From: Anaerolineales bacterium
Lineage (GTDB): Bacteria > Chloroflexota > Anaerolineae > 4572-78 > J111
Reading direction: 5' to 3'
Length of the DNA stretch: 64,000 bases
Assembly: GCA_015075185.1 (NCBI GenBank)
Contig: JABTUW010000006.1
Span: 310,001 to 374,000 of the forward strand
A program made the translations under genes and the position numbers. The notes below the pieces were generated by a model. That model did not search any database, was not told where the DNA came from, and saw only the letters and a program-made list of their open reading frames with translations. The first letter of the stretch is position 1. The number at the start of each line of letters is the position of its first letter. Shown here one piece after another: positions 42,075-50,777 of this stretch.

Positions 42075-44315
42075 ATGAACAATCAGCACAACCAGTCAAG
42101 TAAAATCAAAGAGGCGTCAACCGTATCGCAATTGGGTATTTTTTCTATCGCCAACCAGTTTAGATACGGTCTCTTCTTGCTGGTCGGGTTGAGCTTACTG
42201 CTTACCGCAGGGATATTAATTTACCTCAGTTTCCAGGCGCAACTGCAACAAGTGGGGCAGGCTCAGAAAGAGCTCAGCCGGGCGGCGGCAGGCGAAATCA
42301 ACACGTATCTGGATGATTTGCAGCGCAAATTAGGCTACCTGGCCCGGATACGGGGACTGGCTAATCTTCCCCCTGAAATTCAGCAGAGCTTGATCGAAGG
42401 GCTAACCCGGCACAATGAGGCTTATGAGTCAGTGGCTGTTTTGAACCGCAATGGCCAGATTATTGCCGCAATTTCGCCGCATGGATTGCCCTTAACCGGC
42501 AATCTGGCCGATTCCCCTCCCTTCTCACGTTCATTCAAGCAGCAGGAAGATTACATCGGCCCGGTTGAAATTGACCCCACCACCAGCCTGCCGGTAGTGA
42601 CCCTGGCTGTTCCTATCCGTGACCTGCAGGATGAAGTGGCCGGTATTTTGCTGGCCCGGGTTAACCTGGAGTATCTCTGGTTTGTTGTTTCGGAGACTCA
42701 AGTTGGCGAAACTGGCTATGCTTATATCCTGGATAATCGCAACTTCTTAATTACTCAGCCAGGCAGCACGGTCGAGAATTTTGAGCTGCGAGATGTTTCA
42801 GACCAACCCTTTGTACAGCACCTAACCTCCGGCTCGGTAGATACAGAAAGATCATACCAGGGTTTACAGGGCCAAAGCGTACTGGGAGCGATTGCCCCGG
42901 TGCGGAGTGTGCGCTGGAATGTGGTGGTTGAACTCCCTGTTACTGAAGCTTATGCCCCAGTCGCATCCATGCTAAACATCATGGGCCTGGCCCTGTTAAT
43001 TGCTCTGCTGGTTACCGTGGGGGCAGGCATCTACTTCTCCCGCCAAATTGTCCGGCCCCTGCAACGTTTAACCGAAGCCTCGGCCCAGATTAGCGCCGGT
43101 AACATGCAGACACGGGTCAATATCCGCAGTCGCAACGAGCTGGGGATTTTGGCAACATCGTTTAACGACATGACGGCGCAGCTTGAAGACCTCTATACCA
43201 CCCTTGAGCAGCGTGTGGTCAGCCGGACCCGCCGCCTGGAAGTGGCCGCTTCGCTCGGCGAGCGCCTGAGCAGTATTCTTAAACCGGACGAGTTATTAAG
43301 AGAAGTGGTGAACCAGATCAAGGGTAACTTTAACTATTATCACGCTCACATCTACTTGCTTGATGATAAGGACGAGAATCTGGTGGTGGCCGAAGGAACG
43401 GGAGAGGCCGGAGCAGAAATGAAAGCCAGGCGGCATAGTATTCGCCTGGATGCCCCCACCAGCTTGGTCGCTCGCGCCGCCCGTAGCGGTGAAGTCGTCC
43501 GGGTTGACAATGTTCGCGAAGCCCCGGATTGGTTACCTAACTCCCTGCTGCCCGATACCTACTCTGAAATGGCCGTGCCTATTATGCTGGAAGGGCGGGT
43601 TGTGGGGGTGCTGGATGTGCAGGAAGATAAAATTGCCAGCCTGGACGAGGGTGATGCTAACCTTTTACGCTCTTTGAGTAACCAGGTTGCGGTCAGTATG
43701 CGCAATGCTCGCCTCTTTGACGAAGTTGAAACCGCCCTGGCCGAAGCCCGCATTGCTCAAGAACGTTACCTGGAAAAAGCCTGGGATAGGGCCAAAATTG
43801 TGGCCAAGCATGGACAATATCACTATACTCGCCCCGATGCACCTGCTTTAGACGAGGCAACTGCGGTTGAGGCCAAACGGCAAGCTTTGGCTCAAGACCA
43901 TCTTGCTGTTGTTCCCATCAATAACAGCGACACCGCGCAGCCTGTTGTGGCTCCTGTGACCATCCGTGATACCCGTGTTGGCATCCTGCAATTATACCCG
44001 GCCAAAACTGACCAGGCTTGGACGGAAGATGACCTGGCTGTCGTCGAAGCTATTGTTCACGAATTGGGCCAGGCTGCTGAAAGTCTGCGTCTGTTTGACG
44101 AAACTCAGGAACGGGCTGGACGGGAGGCCACGATCCGCGAAATTACCGACAAGCTGCGGGCCGCGCCCAGCCTGGATGCTTTGCTGGAGACCGCTGCTCG
44201 CGAGCTGGGACAGCGTCTTGGCGTGCGGCATACAGTGCTGGAATTAGGTATAAGTGGCTCATCATTAGCTCTGTCCTCATCGGACTCAATGCCTCTTTCG
44301 GGTAATGGGTGGTGA
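42075..44315 (+). CDS. Cache-HAMP-GAF membrane receptor without catalytic output
   Basis: A 746-residue receptor. TM1 spans about 30-53, a double-Cache extracytoplasmic sensor about 55-295, TM2 about 297-322, and HAMP about 318-372 (SRQIVRPLQRLTEASAQI). A coiled coil leads to a GAF domain (about 390-560, with FNYYHAHIYLL and LPNSLLPDTYSEMAVPI). Then comes the C-terminal cassette: a Trp helix (RYLEKAWDRAKIV), a GAF-like C-half (APVTIRDTRVGILQLYP, AWTEDDLAVVEAIVHELGQA), and the final module REATIREITDKLRAAP plus ARELGQRLG. There is no MCP, kinase or cyclase domain. It lies directly after the BMP lipoprotein gene and could be its co-receptor. Confidence 0.9.
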   Translation: MNNQHNQSSKIKEASTVSQLGIFSIANQFRYGLFLLVGLSLLLTAGILIYLSFQAQLQQVGQAQKELSRAAAGEINTYLDDLQRKLGYLARIRGLANLPPEIQQSLIEGLTRHNEAYESVAVLNRNGQIIAAISPHGLPLTGNLADSPPFSRSFKQQEDYIGPVEIDPTTSLPVVTLAVPIRDLQDEVAGILLARVNLEYLWFVVSETQVGETGYAYILDNRNFLITQPGSTVENFELRDVSDQPFVQHLTSGSVDTERSYQGLQGQSVLGAIAPVRSVRWNVVVELPVTEAYAPVASMLNIMGLALLIALLVTVGAGIYFSRQIVRPLQRLTEASAQISAGNMQTRVNIRSRNELGILATSFNDMTAQLEDLYTTLEQRVVSRTRRLEVAASLGERLSSILKPDELLREVVNQIKGNFNYYHAHIYLLDDKDENLVVAEGTGEAGAEMKARRHSIRLDAPTSLVARAARSGEVVRVDNVREAPDWLPNSLLPDTYSEMAVPIMLEGRVVGVLDVQEDKIASLDEGDANLLRSLSNQVAVSMRNARLFDEVETALAEARIAQERYLEKAWDRAKIVAKHGQYHYTRPDAPALDEATAVEAKRQALAQDHLAVVPINNSDTAQPVVAPVTIRDTRVGILQLYPAKTDQAWTEDDLAVVEAIVHELGQAAESLRLFDETQERAGREATIREITDKLRAAPSLDALLETAARELGQRLGVRHTVLELGISGSSLALSSSDSMPLSGNGW

Positions 44316-44430
44316 TTTGCTCTCAGACACCTGGTATCACGTTTGGATATTAGGAAGGGTAATCAACTTGAAATTCTATACTTGGTTTACCAGAATTTGG
44401 AAAATCTACGTGTTTAAGGAGAAATCAGAG

Positions 44431-45450
44431 ATGGAAGTCAAGGACCAATCTCAAAAATGGCTCGCCCTTGGTGTTGTCGGACTTATAACGGCTTTGTTCA
44501 TAACTGGCTGTAGTTCAGCTAATCAACCAGCCGCTGCTGCTGCACCAGCCACTTCTGTTAATGTACAACTGGCCTGGGTACACGGCTCGGAATATGCCGG
44601 CTTTTATGAGGCTGAAGAGAAAGGTTACTACGCTGCTGAAAATCTTGCAGTCAAATTAAATGAACTTGGTGATACTTCTCCTATTGACCAAGTTGTTAAT
44701 GGTAAGGCTGATTTCGGTATTACCAGCGCCGACACCTTACTCTTAGCTCGAGCCAAGGGTGCTCCAGTAGTGGCTATTGCTACCATTTTTCAACGTAGCC
44801 CGGTAGCATTTATTTCACTGGCAGAGAAAAATATATCTCGTCCGCAGGATTTAGTTGGCAAGAGAGTTTTAGTCCACTTCGATGGCACCACTGGCTTGGT
44901 CTACAAAGCTTTACTGGCGGCACAGGGAATTGATCCGTCAAAAGTTGAAGGTGTACCGCGTACAGATTTTAGTAATAAGCAACTGCTTGATGGGGAAGTG
45001 GACGTTTCGGATGCTTTTATTACCAACCAGCCTGTACACTTGGCTCAAGAAGGGCATGAGATCAATGCTATTCTTGCTTCTGATTACGGGATTGACATTT
45101 ACGCCAATGTTATTTTCACCAGTGAAACCACTATTGCCAACAAATCCGAACTGGTTGAGCGTTTCCTGAAAGCGACCATACAGGGTATACAGAGCGTGGT
45201 ACAAAATCCAAAAGAGGCGGCTGCTTTGGCTCTAGCACGTAATGCTGATCTGAAGCTTGAGTCAGAAACAGAATCTATGAATCGATCTTTGCCTTTACTT
45301 AGTCCAGCCGGGGGAAACCCTGGTACAATGAGACCTGAAGATTGGGAGATTACTCATCAAATTTTGCTTGACCAAGGTGTCCTGGATAAACCCCTTGACC
45401 CGAAGACCGCCTATAACTTGAGTTTCCTGGGAAAAATATACAGTAAGTAA
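44431..45450 (+). CDS. NMT1/THI5-like substrate-binding lipoprotein
   Basis: A 339-residue protein. The start at 44431 is fixed by an AAGGAG site 9 nt upstream; an earlier in-frame ATG at 44305 lies inside the preceding gene and would bury the signal peptide. The lipobox is LFITGC with Cys27. The mature part opens NVQLAWVHGSEYAGFYEAEE followed by KGYYAAENL, the standard start of NMT1/THI5-like proteins, which bind thiamine precursors, pyrimidines, sulfonates or nitrate-type ligands. QVVNGKADFGITSADTLL forms the hinge region. The DNA is visibly more AT-rich than the flanking genes. No transporter partner is present; a Cache receptor follows after 45 nt. Confidence 0.9.
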   Translation: MEVKDQSQKWLALGVVGLITALFITGCSSANQPAAAAAPATSVNVQLAWVHGSEYAGFYEAEEKGYYAAENLAVKLNELGDTSPIDQVVNGKADFGITSADTLLLARAKGAPVVAIATIFQRSPVAFISLAEKNISRPQDLVGKRVLVHFDGTTGLVYKALLAAQGIDPSKVEGVPRTDFSNKQLLDGEVDVSDAFITNQPVHLAQEGHEINAILASDYGIDIYANVIFTSETTIANKSELVERFLKATIQGIQSVVQNPKEAAALALARNADLKLESETESMNRSLPLLSPAGGNPGTMRPEDWEITHQILLDQGVLDKPLDPKTAYNLSFLGKIYSK

Positions 45451-45495
45451 CTGAATTTGGATCAAGCCCGGTAAATCGGCTAGTGGAGGCAGAGA

Positions 45496-48400
45496 ATGGA
45501 GCGACATCAGAAATCTGGAATCGAAAACTTGAAGTTGACCGTACCGTTTTGGCGTCAATTGCGCTGGAACTTAATTCTATTCTTTGTTTTGCTGGCCGTA
45601 GTCCCGGTAGCTATTGCCATTACGATTACCCTTTATCAGGGAAGATTACAGGCTACAGAGCAGGTTAAAAACCAACTCACCTCAATCGCGGAGCTAAAGC
45701 AGGGGCAACTCACGCGCTGGATAGAGGCTAGCAAAGGCGTGCTCACCTTATTCCTGGCTGATAAGAGTAGAACAGATCAGTTAGTCAATTTCGCGGTGTT
45801 TTCGTCACCTCAAGATCAAACTGTTACCCAGAACACTTTGAATAATGTGCTCAGCGAAGCGGTAAAGGCTCAACCTCTCTTTCAAGATTTTTTTATCTAC
45901 AATACCAAAGGTGAAGTTTTGGCAGCATCTAAGCCCACAGAGATTGGAAAAGTTGTAACCCGTCAGCCTTATTTCACCCCCAGTTTAGCCGATCTGTATG
46001 TTCAACCGCCTTACTATGCGCTTGGCACTGCCGATTTAACCATGCTAATTACCCACCCCTTGATTGACCAAAGAGGGCAGATCGTCGGTGTTTTAGCCGG
46101 TCGTTTGAATTTGGACACGTTAGGTCAAATTATGACCGATCGGAGCGGATTGGGTCATAGCGGCGAAACGTATCTTGTTAGCCTGGAAAGTCACTATCTA
46201 GTAACACCCAGTCGTTTTGAAAATGATGGATATATTCAAACACGAGCATATTATAGTGAGGGTATTAATCGGGTGCTGCGTGGAGAAGATGGTTCTGGCG
46301 TATATGGAGATTATCGAACCCCATCCGTAACCGTGATCGGGGCTTATCGCTGGCTGTCAGAGCTGCAGGTAGGATTATTGGCTGAGATTGATGAAGCAGA
46401 AGCATTAGCAACTTATACTCAAGCTCAAAATTTCAGTATCTTGGTTGCACTGGTGGCAGTAGCGGCGGCCGCGGGATTTGGGTTTTACAATGCCACACGT
46501 ATTGCCAAACCTATTACTGCCCTGACCCAAGTAGCCATCCAAATTACCAGGGGCGATTTGGGACAACGAGCAGAGATTAAAGAGCAAAATGAGATTGGCT
46601 TGTTGGCGACAACCTTCAATACGATGACAGCACAATTGGGCGAGTTGATTGGCTCTTTGGAAGAGCGCATCATGGCTCGAACCCATCGCCTGGAAGTAAT
46701 AACTGATCTTAGCGGACAACTGGTATCCATTCTTGATTTTGAACAGTTAATTACAGAAATGGTAAACAAGATCAAAGACCACTTTGGTTATTACCACGTT
46801 CAGGTTTACCTGGCCGACTGGGAAAACAACAAGTTGGTGTTGGCCGGTGGCACTGACCGGGCCGGTCAGACAATGGTGGCTCAAGGCCATAGCATTCCAA
46901 TAGGGCGCGGCATGGTTGGTCGCGCTGCCCAGCGTAAAGAGGTAATGCTGGCCCCCAACCTGGCCCGGATGATTGCCCCGGAAGTGGTGACTGCCAAAAA
47001 CATTGACACTCTTTACCAAAGAGAAATTGATTCTACTCACCGTCGCCAATGGTATCACCAGTATATTACCCGCGTTTTTGGCAGCTTGGAAGAGTCGGCC
47101 GCCGATTCCAAGGCAGACACCCGCCGGCTTAAACTGGGTTATGTTATGTCTGATTTTGGCGAGTTTTCTATGCATATCCGCCAGGGTGCCGAGGATGCCG
47201 CTCGCGACCTGGACCTAGACATTGAAATAACCAGTCCGCATCATGCCGACCGGCCCGACCCACTGGTAAAGGCATTTGAGCAACATCTGACTGCTGGAAA
47301 GGATGGACTGGTCATCATCCCTCAATTTCAGGAGGTCTGGCCGCCTTACTTTGACCGGGCTAAGCAGGCCGGAATTCCGGTGGTTACGGCCAACCTAACC
47401 GGGCCGGATATAGCCAATTGGACATGGTTTGGGCAAGACGGCTACCAGGGCGGCTTCGCCCTGGCCATTGAATTTAAACAGATTTTACAGGCCGCCGGGT
47501 ATCAGGCTGGCCAGATTGTGGTGGGCATTAGCGGTACCCGTGAGGCAGAACTGGTGGCCCGCTACGAAGGGTTTAAAGCCGGCCTGGCCGGGACTGCCTT
47601 TACCTGCAGCGATCTTTTTTACAGTGGTACCATAGAATCAGAAACTGCCCACCAGTTTTGGGTAGAATTTATTAATGCCCACCCTAACCTAATTGCCGCC
47701 GTAGGTCTCACAGCCCAAGCTGTGCCCACTCTGGCCCGGATAAAAACTCAAACTCAAGCCTCATGGCTTATTGCCGGTTTTGACCTGGAAACAGCCACTC
47801 TGGAAGCCCTTAAAACCGGCGTGGCTCAGGTAACTATTGCCCAGCATCCCTATTTGCAGGGCTACCTGCCGGTGTTGGCCCTGGCGCAGTATTTGCGGCA
47901 GGATAAACCGCTGAGCGATTGGGTGGTAGAAGGCTGGCTGCCCAACCCCTTGCTGCCTGACACCAAAGCCGAGATTTCAGTGCCCATTAACCTGGAAGAT
48001 CAGGTTGTAGGTGTATTGGACGTACAGGCAGATAAGGTAGACAGCTTGGATGAATCTGACGCCAATACCCTGCGTTCACTGGCTAACCAAGTGGCAGTGG
48101 CCATCCGCAATGCCCGCCAATTCGCCCAGGTGCAGGCCGCCCTGGCCGAAGCCGGTGAACTTCAACGGCGCTATATTGAGCAATCCTGGGATCGAACCCG
48201 GGTAACCCGTAAGAATGTTGGACGGGTTCAATTTAGCTTGGGGGAGTCAGCTTCACTTGATGAAGCCATTATCGGAAAGGCTCAACAACAAGCTGTGATG
48301 CACAAGAAACCCACTGTGGTGAATTTTAATGACCAGCAGGATGACCCGTTTGAGCACTATGCCCTGGTGGCGCCAATTATGCTGCGAGACATCGTCATCG

Positions 48401-48768
48401 GTGATTTGCAACTTCACGAAAGTAATGCCCCGCGAGAATGGACGGAAAGTGAGTTAGCCCTCATCCGCGCAGTAGTTGACCAAGTGGCTCAGGCGGCCGA
48501 GACCTTGCGCTTGCTGGACGAAACCCAGGAGCGGGCCAGCCGCGAGCAGCTTATCAGTCAAATCTCTAATAAAATGCGCCGCGCGCCCGATATGGAGTCT
48601 CTGCTCAAAGTAGCGGTGACAGAATTATCCCGGGCCTTAAATCCCGCTCGCACATTTGTCCGGATGGACTTGCCGGAAATCGAGGGGCCGGCTGAGGTCA
48701 AGCGGAGTGAGGCCGCTGCCAATGGCAGGCCTGAACAGCATGCTGAGGCGGAGTCTGTAACGGTTTAA
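45496..48768 (+). CDS. Cache-HAMP receptor with a periplasmic-binding-protein domain nested in its GAF domain
   Basis: A 1090-residue receptor: TM1 (about 27-48), double Cache (about 50-310), TM2 (about 316-337), HAMP (about 335-390), then the first half of a GAF domain (about 400-491, with FGYYHVQVYLADW and GHSIPIGRGMVGRAAQRKE). At residue 543 a complete sugar-binding-type PBP domain begins (RRLKLGYVMSDFGEF), with GKDGLVIIPQFQEVW, AGIPVVTANL and IVVGISGTREAELVARYEG, ending near 808. The GAF domain then resumes at EGWLPNPLLPDTKAEISVPI (about 813-885). The C-terminal cassette follows: RYIEQSWDRTRVT, APIMLRDIVIGDLQL, and REQLISQISNKMRRAP. Topology places the PBP domain in the cytoplasm. The frame is intact throughout. 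No catalytic output domain is present. It follows an NMT1-like lipoprotein gene. Confidence 0.9.
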   Translation: MERHQKSGIENLKLTVPFWRQLRWNLILFFVLLAVVPVAIAITITLYQGRLQATEQVKNQLTSIAELKQGQLTRWIEASKGVLTLFLADKSRTDQLVNFAVFSSPQDQTVTQNTLNNVLSEAVKAQPLFQDFFIYNTKGEVLAASKPTEIGKVVTRQPYFTPSLADLYVQPPYYALGTADLTMLITHPLIDQRGQIVGVLAGRLNLDTLGQIMTDRSGLGHSGETYLVSLESHYLVTPSRFENDGYIQTRAYYSEGINRVLRGEDGSGVYGDYRTPSVTVIGAYRWLSELQVGLLAEIDEAEALATYTQAQNFSILVALVAVAAAAGFGFYNATRIAKPITALTQVAIQITRGDLGQRAEIKEQNEIGLLATTFNTMTAQLGELIGSLEERIMARTHRLEVITDLSGQLVSILDFEQLITEMVNKIKDHFGYYHVQVYLADWENNKLVLAGGTDRAGQTMVAQGHSIPIGRGMVGRAAQRKEVMLAPNLARMIAPEVVTAKNIDTLYQREIDSTHRRQWYHQYITRVFGSLEESAADSKADTRRLKLGYVMSDFGEFSMHIRQGAEDAARDLDLDIEITSPHHADRPDPLVKAFEQHLTAGKDGLVIIPQFQEVWPPYFDRAKQAGIPVVTANLTGPDIANWTWFGQDGYQGGFALAIEFKQILQAAGYQAGQIVVGISGTREAELVARYEGFKAGLAGTAFTCSDLFYSGTIESETAHQFWVEFINAHPNLIAAVGLTAQAVPTLARIKTQTQASWLIAGFDLETATLEALKTGVAQVTIAQHPYLQGYLPVLALAQYLRQDKPLSDWVVEGWLPNPLLPDTKAEISVPINLEDQVVGVLDVQADKVDSLDESDANTLRSLANQVAVAIRNARQFAQVQAALAEAGELQRRYIEQSWDRTRVTRKNVGRVQFSLGESASLDEAIIGKAQQQAVMHKKPTVVNFNDQQDDPFEHYALVAPIMLRDIVIGDLQLHESNAPREWTESELALIRAVVDQVAQAAETLRLLDETQERASREQLISQISNKMRRAPDMESLLKVAVTELSRALNPARTFVRMDLPEIEGPAEVKRSEAAANGRPEQHAEAESVTV

Positions 48769-48800
48769 TCCAGCAGTAATGAGGTTAGGAAATTCGAAAG

Positions 48801-50777
48801 ATGAATAAGATAGCGCGAATTCACCAAAAAAATCACGATGATAAGCCCGATCAATCAGTCCACGGCCAGCAGCTCCAGGAGCAACTGGCTGAAAAATCGC
48901 GCCTGTTCCAGCAGGCGCAGCAACGCATAGCTGAACTGGAAGCTGAACAAAATTTTTTAAAGACTATCATCAATTACCTCCCCACTCCAATTTTTGTGAA
49001 AGAAGCCCAGGAGTTGCGTTTTGTCCTCTGGAACAAAGCCAGTGAAGCGTTGTTTGGCTTTTCTCAAGAAGCAATCCTGGGTAAAAACGATTATGATTTA
49101 TTCCCTCCGCACGAAGCCGACTTCTTTACGGATAAAGACCGTCTTGTCTTGGCCGGGGATCAGGAGTTGGATATTCCTGAAGAGTCAATCCATACCGCTC
49201 ATCAAGGCGTCCGCTGGCTCCATACCAAGAAAATACCAATCCGGAACGTGGATGGCGAACCAAAATACCTGCTTGGCGTTTCTGAAGATATTAGCGAGCG
49301 TAAGCGCGTCGAAGCAGGGCTGAATCGCCTGGCTCGCCAGGATGAGTTAATTCTGGAGTCGGTGGGTGAGGGCATTTTTGGATTGGACACCCAGGGAAAA
49401 CATATCTTTGTTAACCGAGCTGCTGCTGCCCTGCTCGGCTACGAGGTAAACGAACTGCTTGACCGTGAAAGCCACAGTCTGTGGCACCATACCAAAGCTG
49501 ATGGCAGCCCCTACCCGGATGAAGAGTGTCCCATTTATGCCAGCTATCAAGATGGACAGGTACATAGCGGCGAAGAGTTCTTCTGGCGCAAGGATGGCAG
49601 CGGTTTTCCGGTTGAGTTTACCAGCACGCCGATAAGAGAAGGCGATAAAATAATTGGAGCAGTTGTTACTTTTCAGGATATTACCGAACGTAAGCAAGTT
49701 GAGCAGACCCTGGCCGGGCGCGCCCGTCTGGCTACCTTCACGGGCGATGTAGGCTTGGTACTTACTCATAGTGCTACCCTGCCAGAAATGTTACAAAAGT
49801 CCACTGAAGTTATGGTTACACATCTCGATGCTGCCTTTGCTCGGATTTGGACTTACAATCCAACCGAAAATATCCTCGAATTGCGGGCCAGCGCGGGTAT
49901 CTATACCCATATTAATGGGGACCACGCTCGAGTACCGGTTGGTAAGTTCAAAATAGGTCTGATTGCTCAAGAGCGCGAACCCCACCTGACCAATGACGTT
50001 TTGAATGATCCACGAGTAGGTAATAAGGAATGGGCCAGGCGTGAAGGCATGCTGGCTTTTGCCGGTTATCCCCTGATTGTTGAGGATCGCTTGGTTGGGG
50101 TAATGGCCCTCTTCGCTCGCCAACTCCTCTCAGAAGATGTCTTACAGGCAATGCAATCCGTTGCCAATATGATCGCCTTATCTATTGAACGCAAGCAAGC
50201 AGAAGAAGGGTTGGCCAAACGCGCCGCAGAGTTAACCTGTTTGAACGACATCGGACGCGAACTGGAAGTTTCGCCGCCCGTGCCGGACCTGCTGGAATGG
50301 GTTACCGGGCGAATTCCTCCGGCCATGCAGTATCCGGACCTGTGCCGGGCAGCGATTGAATATGAGGGTCAAGTTTACGGCGTGCCGGAAGCGGTTAATT
50401 TGCCTGCCCAGATGACGCATGGGGTCTACATTGGTGGTGAAATAAAGGGGCGAATTTACATTGCTTATACTGAGAAATATGACTTTCTCAACGAGGAAAG
50501 CGCCCTGTTGGGTGGAATAGCCAGCCGCTTGAGTAACCATCTGGAGAATCGCCATCTTTTTGAACAAGTTCAGGCTCGGGTCCGGCGCGAACAACTGCTG
50601 CGTGAAGTTACTACTCGCATTCGTGGTTCGGTTGACGTGGATACCGTGATGCGCACCGTGGCCCGCGAAGTAGGCCAGGCCCTGGGCCGGCCCGCCTTTA
50701 TCTACCTGGGGCCTGGTTCTGACGGACAAGAAACGCCACCTGTTGCCGAAAAAGAGGAAGCGCAAAATGAGCGATAA
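48801..50777 (+). CDS. Soluble PAS-PAS-GAF-GAF signalling protein without catalytic output
   Basis: A 658-residue cytosolic protein with a GAGG site. A coiled coil (about 15-50) precedes PAS1 (about 50-172, PTPIFVKEAQELRFVLWNKA) and PAS2 (about 178-305, ILESVGEGIFGLD). GAF1 covers about 310-470. GAF2 (about 475-605) reads LNDIGRELEVSPPVPDLLEW and CRAAIEYEGQVYG, and is closely related to a domain in the protein at 58550. The final module REQLLREVTTRIRGSVD plus VAREVGQALG matches the other array proteins. It lacks the Trp-helix cassette and any kinase domain. Its stop overlaps the next gene by 11 nt, so translation is coupled. Confidence 0.87.
   Translation: MNKIARIHQKNHDDKPDQSVHGQQLQEQLAEKSRLFQQAQQRIAELEAEQNFLKTIINYLPTPIFVKEAQELRFVLWNKASEALFGFSQEAILGKNDYDLFPPHEADFFTDKDRLVLAGDQELDIPEESIHTAHQGVRWLHTKKIPIRNVDGEPKYLLGVSEDISERKRVEAGLNRLARQDELILESVGEGIFGLDTQGKHIFVNRAAAALLGYEVNELLDRESHSLWHHTKADGSPYPDEECPIYASYQDGQVHSGEEFFWRKDGSGFPVEFTSTPIREGDKIIGAVVTFQDITERKQVEQTLAGRARLATFTGDVGLVLTHSATLPEMLQKSTEVMVTHLDAAFARIWTYNPTENILELRASAGIYTHINGDHARVPVGKFKIGLIAQEREPHLTNDVLNDPRVGNKEWARREGMLAFAGYPLIVEDRLVGVMALFARQLLSEDVLQAMQSVANMIALSIERKQAEEGLAKRAAELTCLNDIGRELEVSPPVPDLLEWVTGRIPPAMQYPDLCRAAIEYEGQVYGVPEAVNLPAQMTHGVYIGGEIKGRIYIAYTEKYDFLNEESALLGGIASRLSNHLENRHLFEQVQARVRREQLLREVTTRIRGSVDVDTVMRTVAREVGQALGRPAFIYLGPGSDGQETPPVAEKEEAQNER

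Noticed and set aside
42075..44315. Chemoreceptor (MCP) identity for the Cache-HAMP proteins
   Set aside because: Cache and HAMP are present, but the long helical MCP signalling hairpin is absent and GAF-type modules take its place.
44305..44430. Upstream in-frame ATG extending the NMT1-like lipoprotein
   Set aside because: It lies in the end of the previous gene, lacks a ribosome binding site and would place 42 residues before a clear lipoprotein signal peptide.
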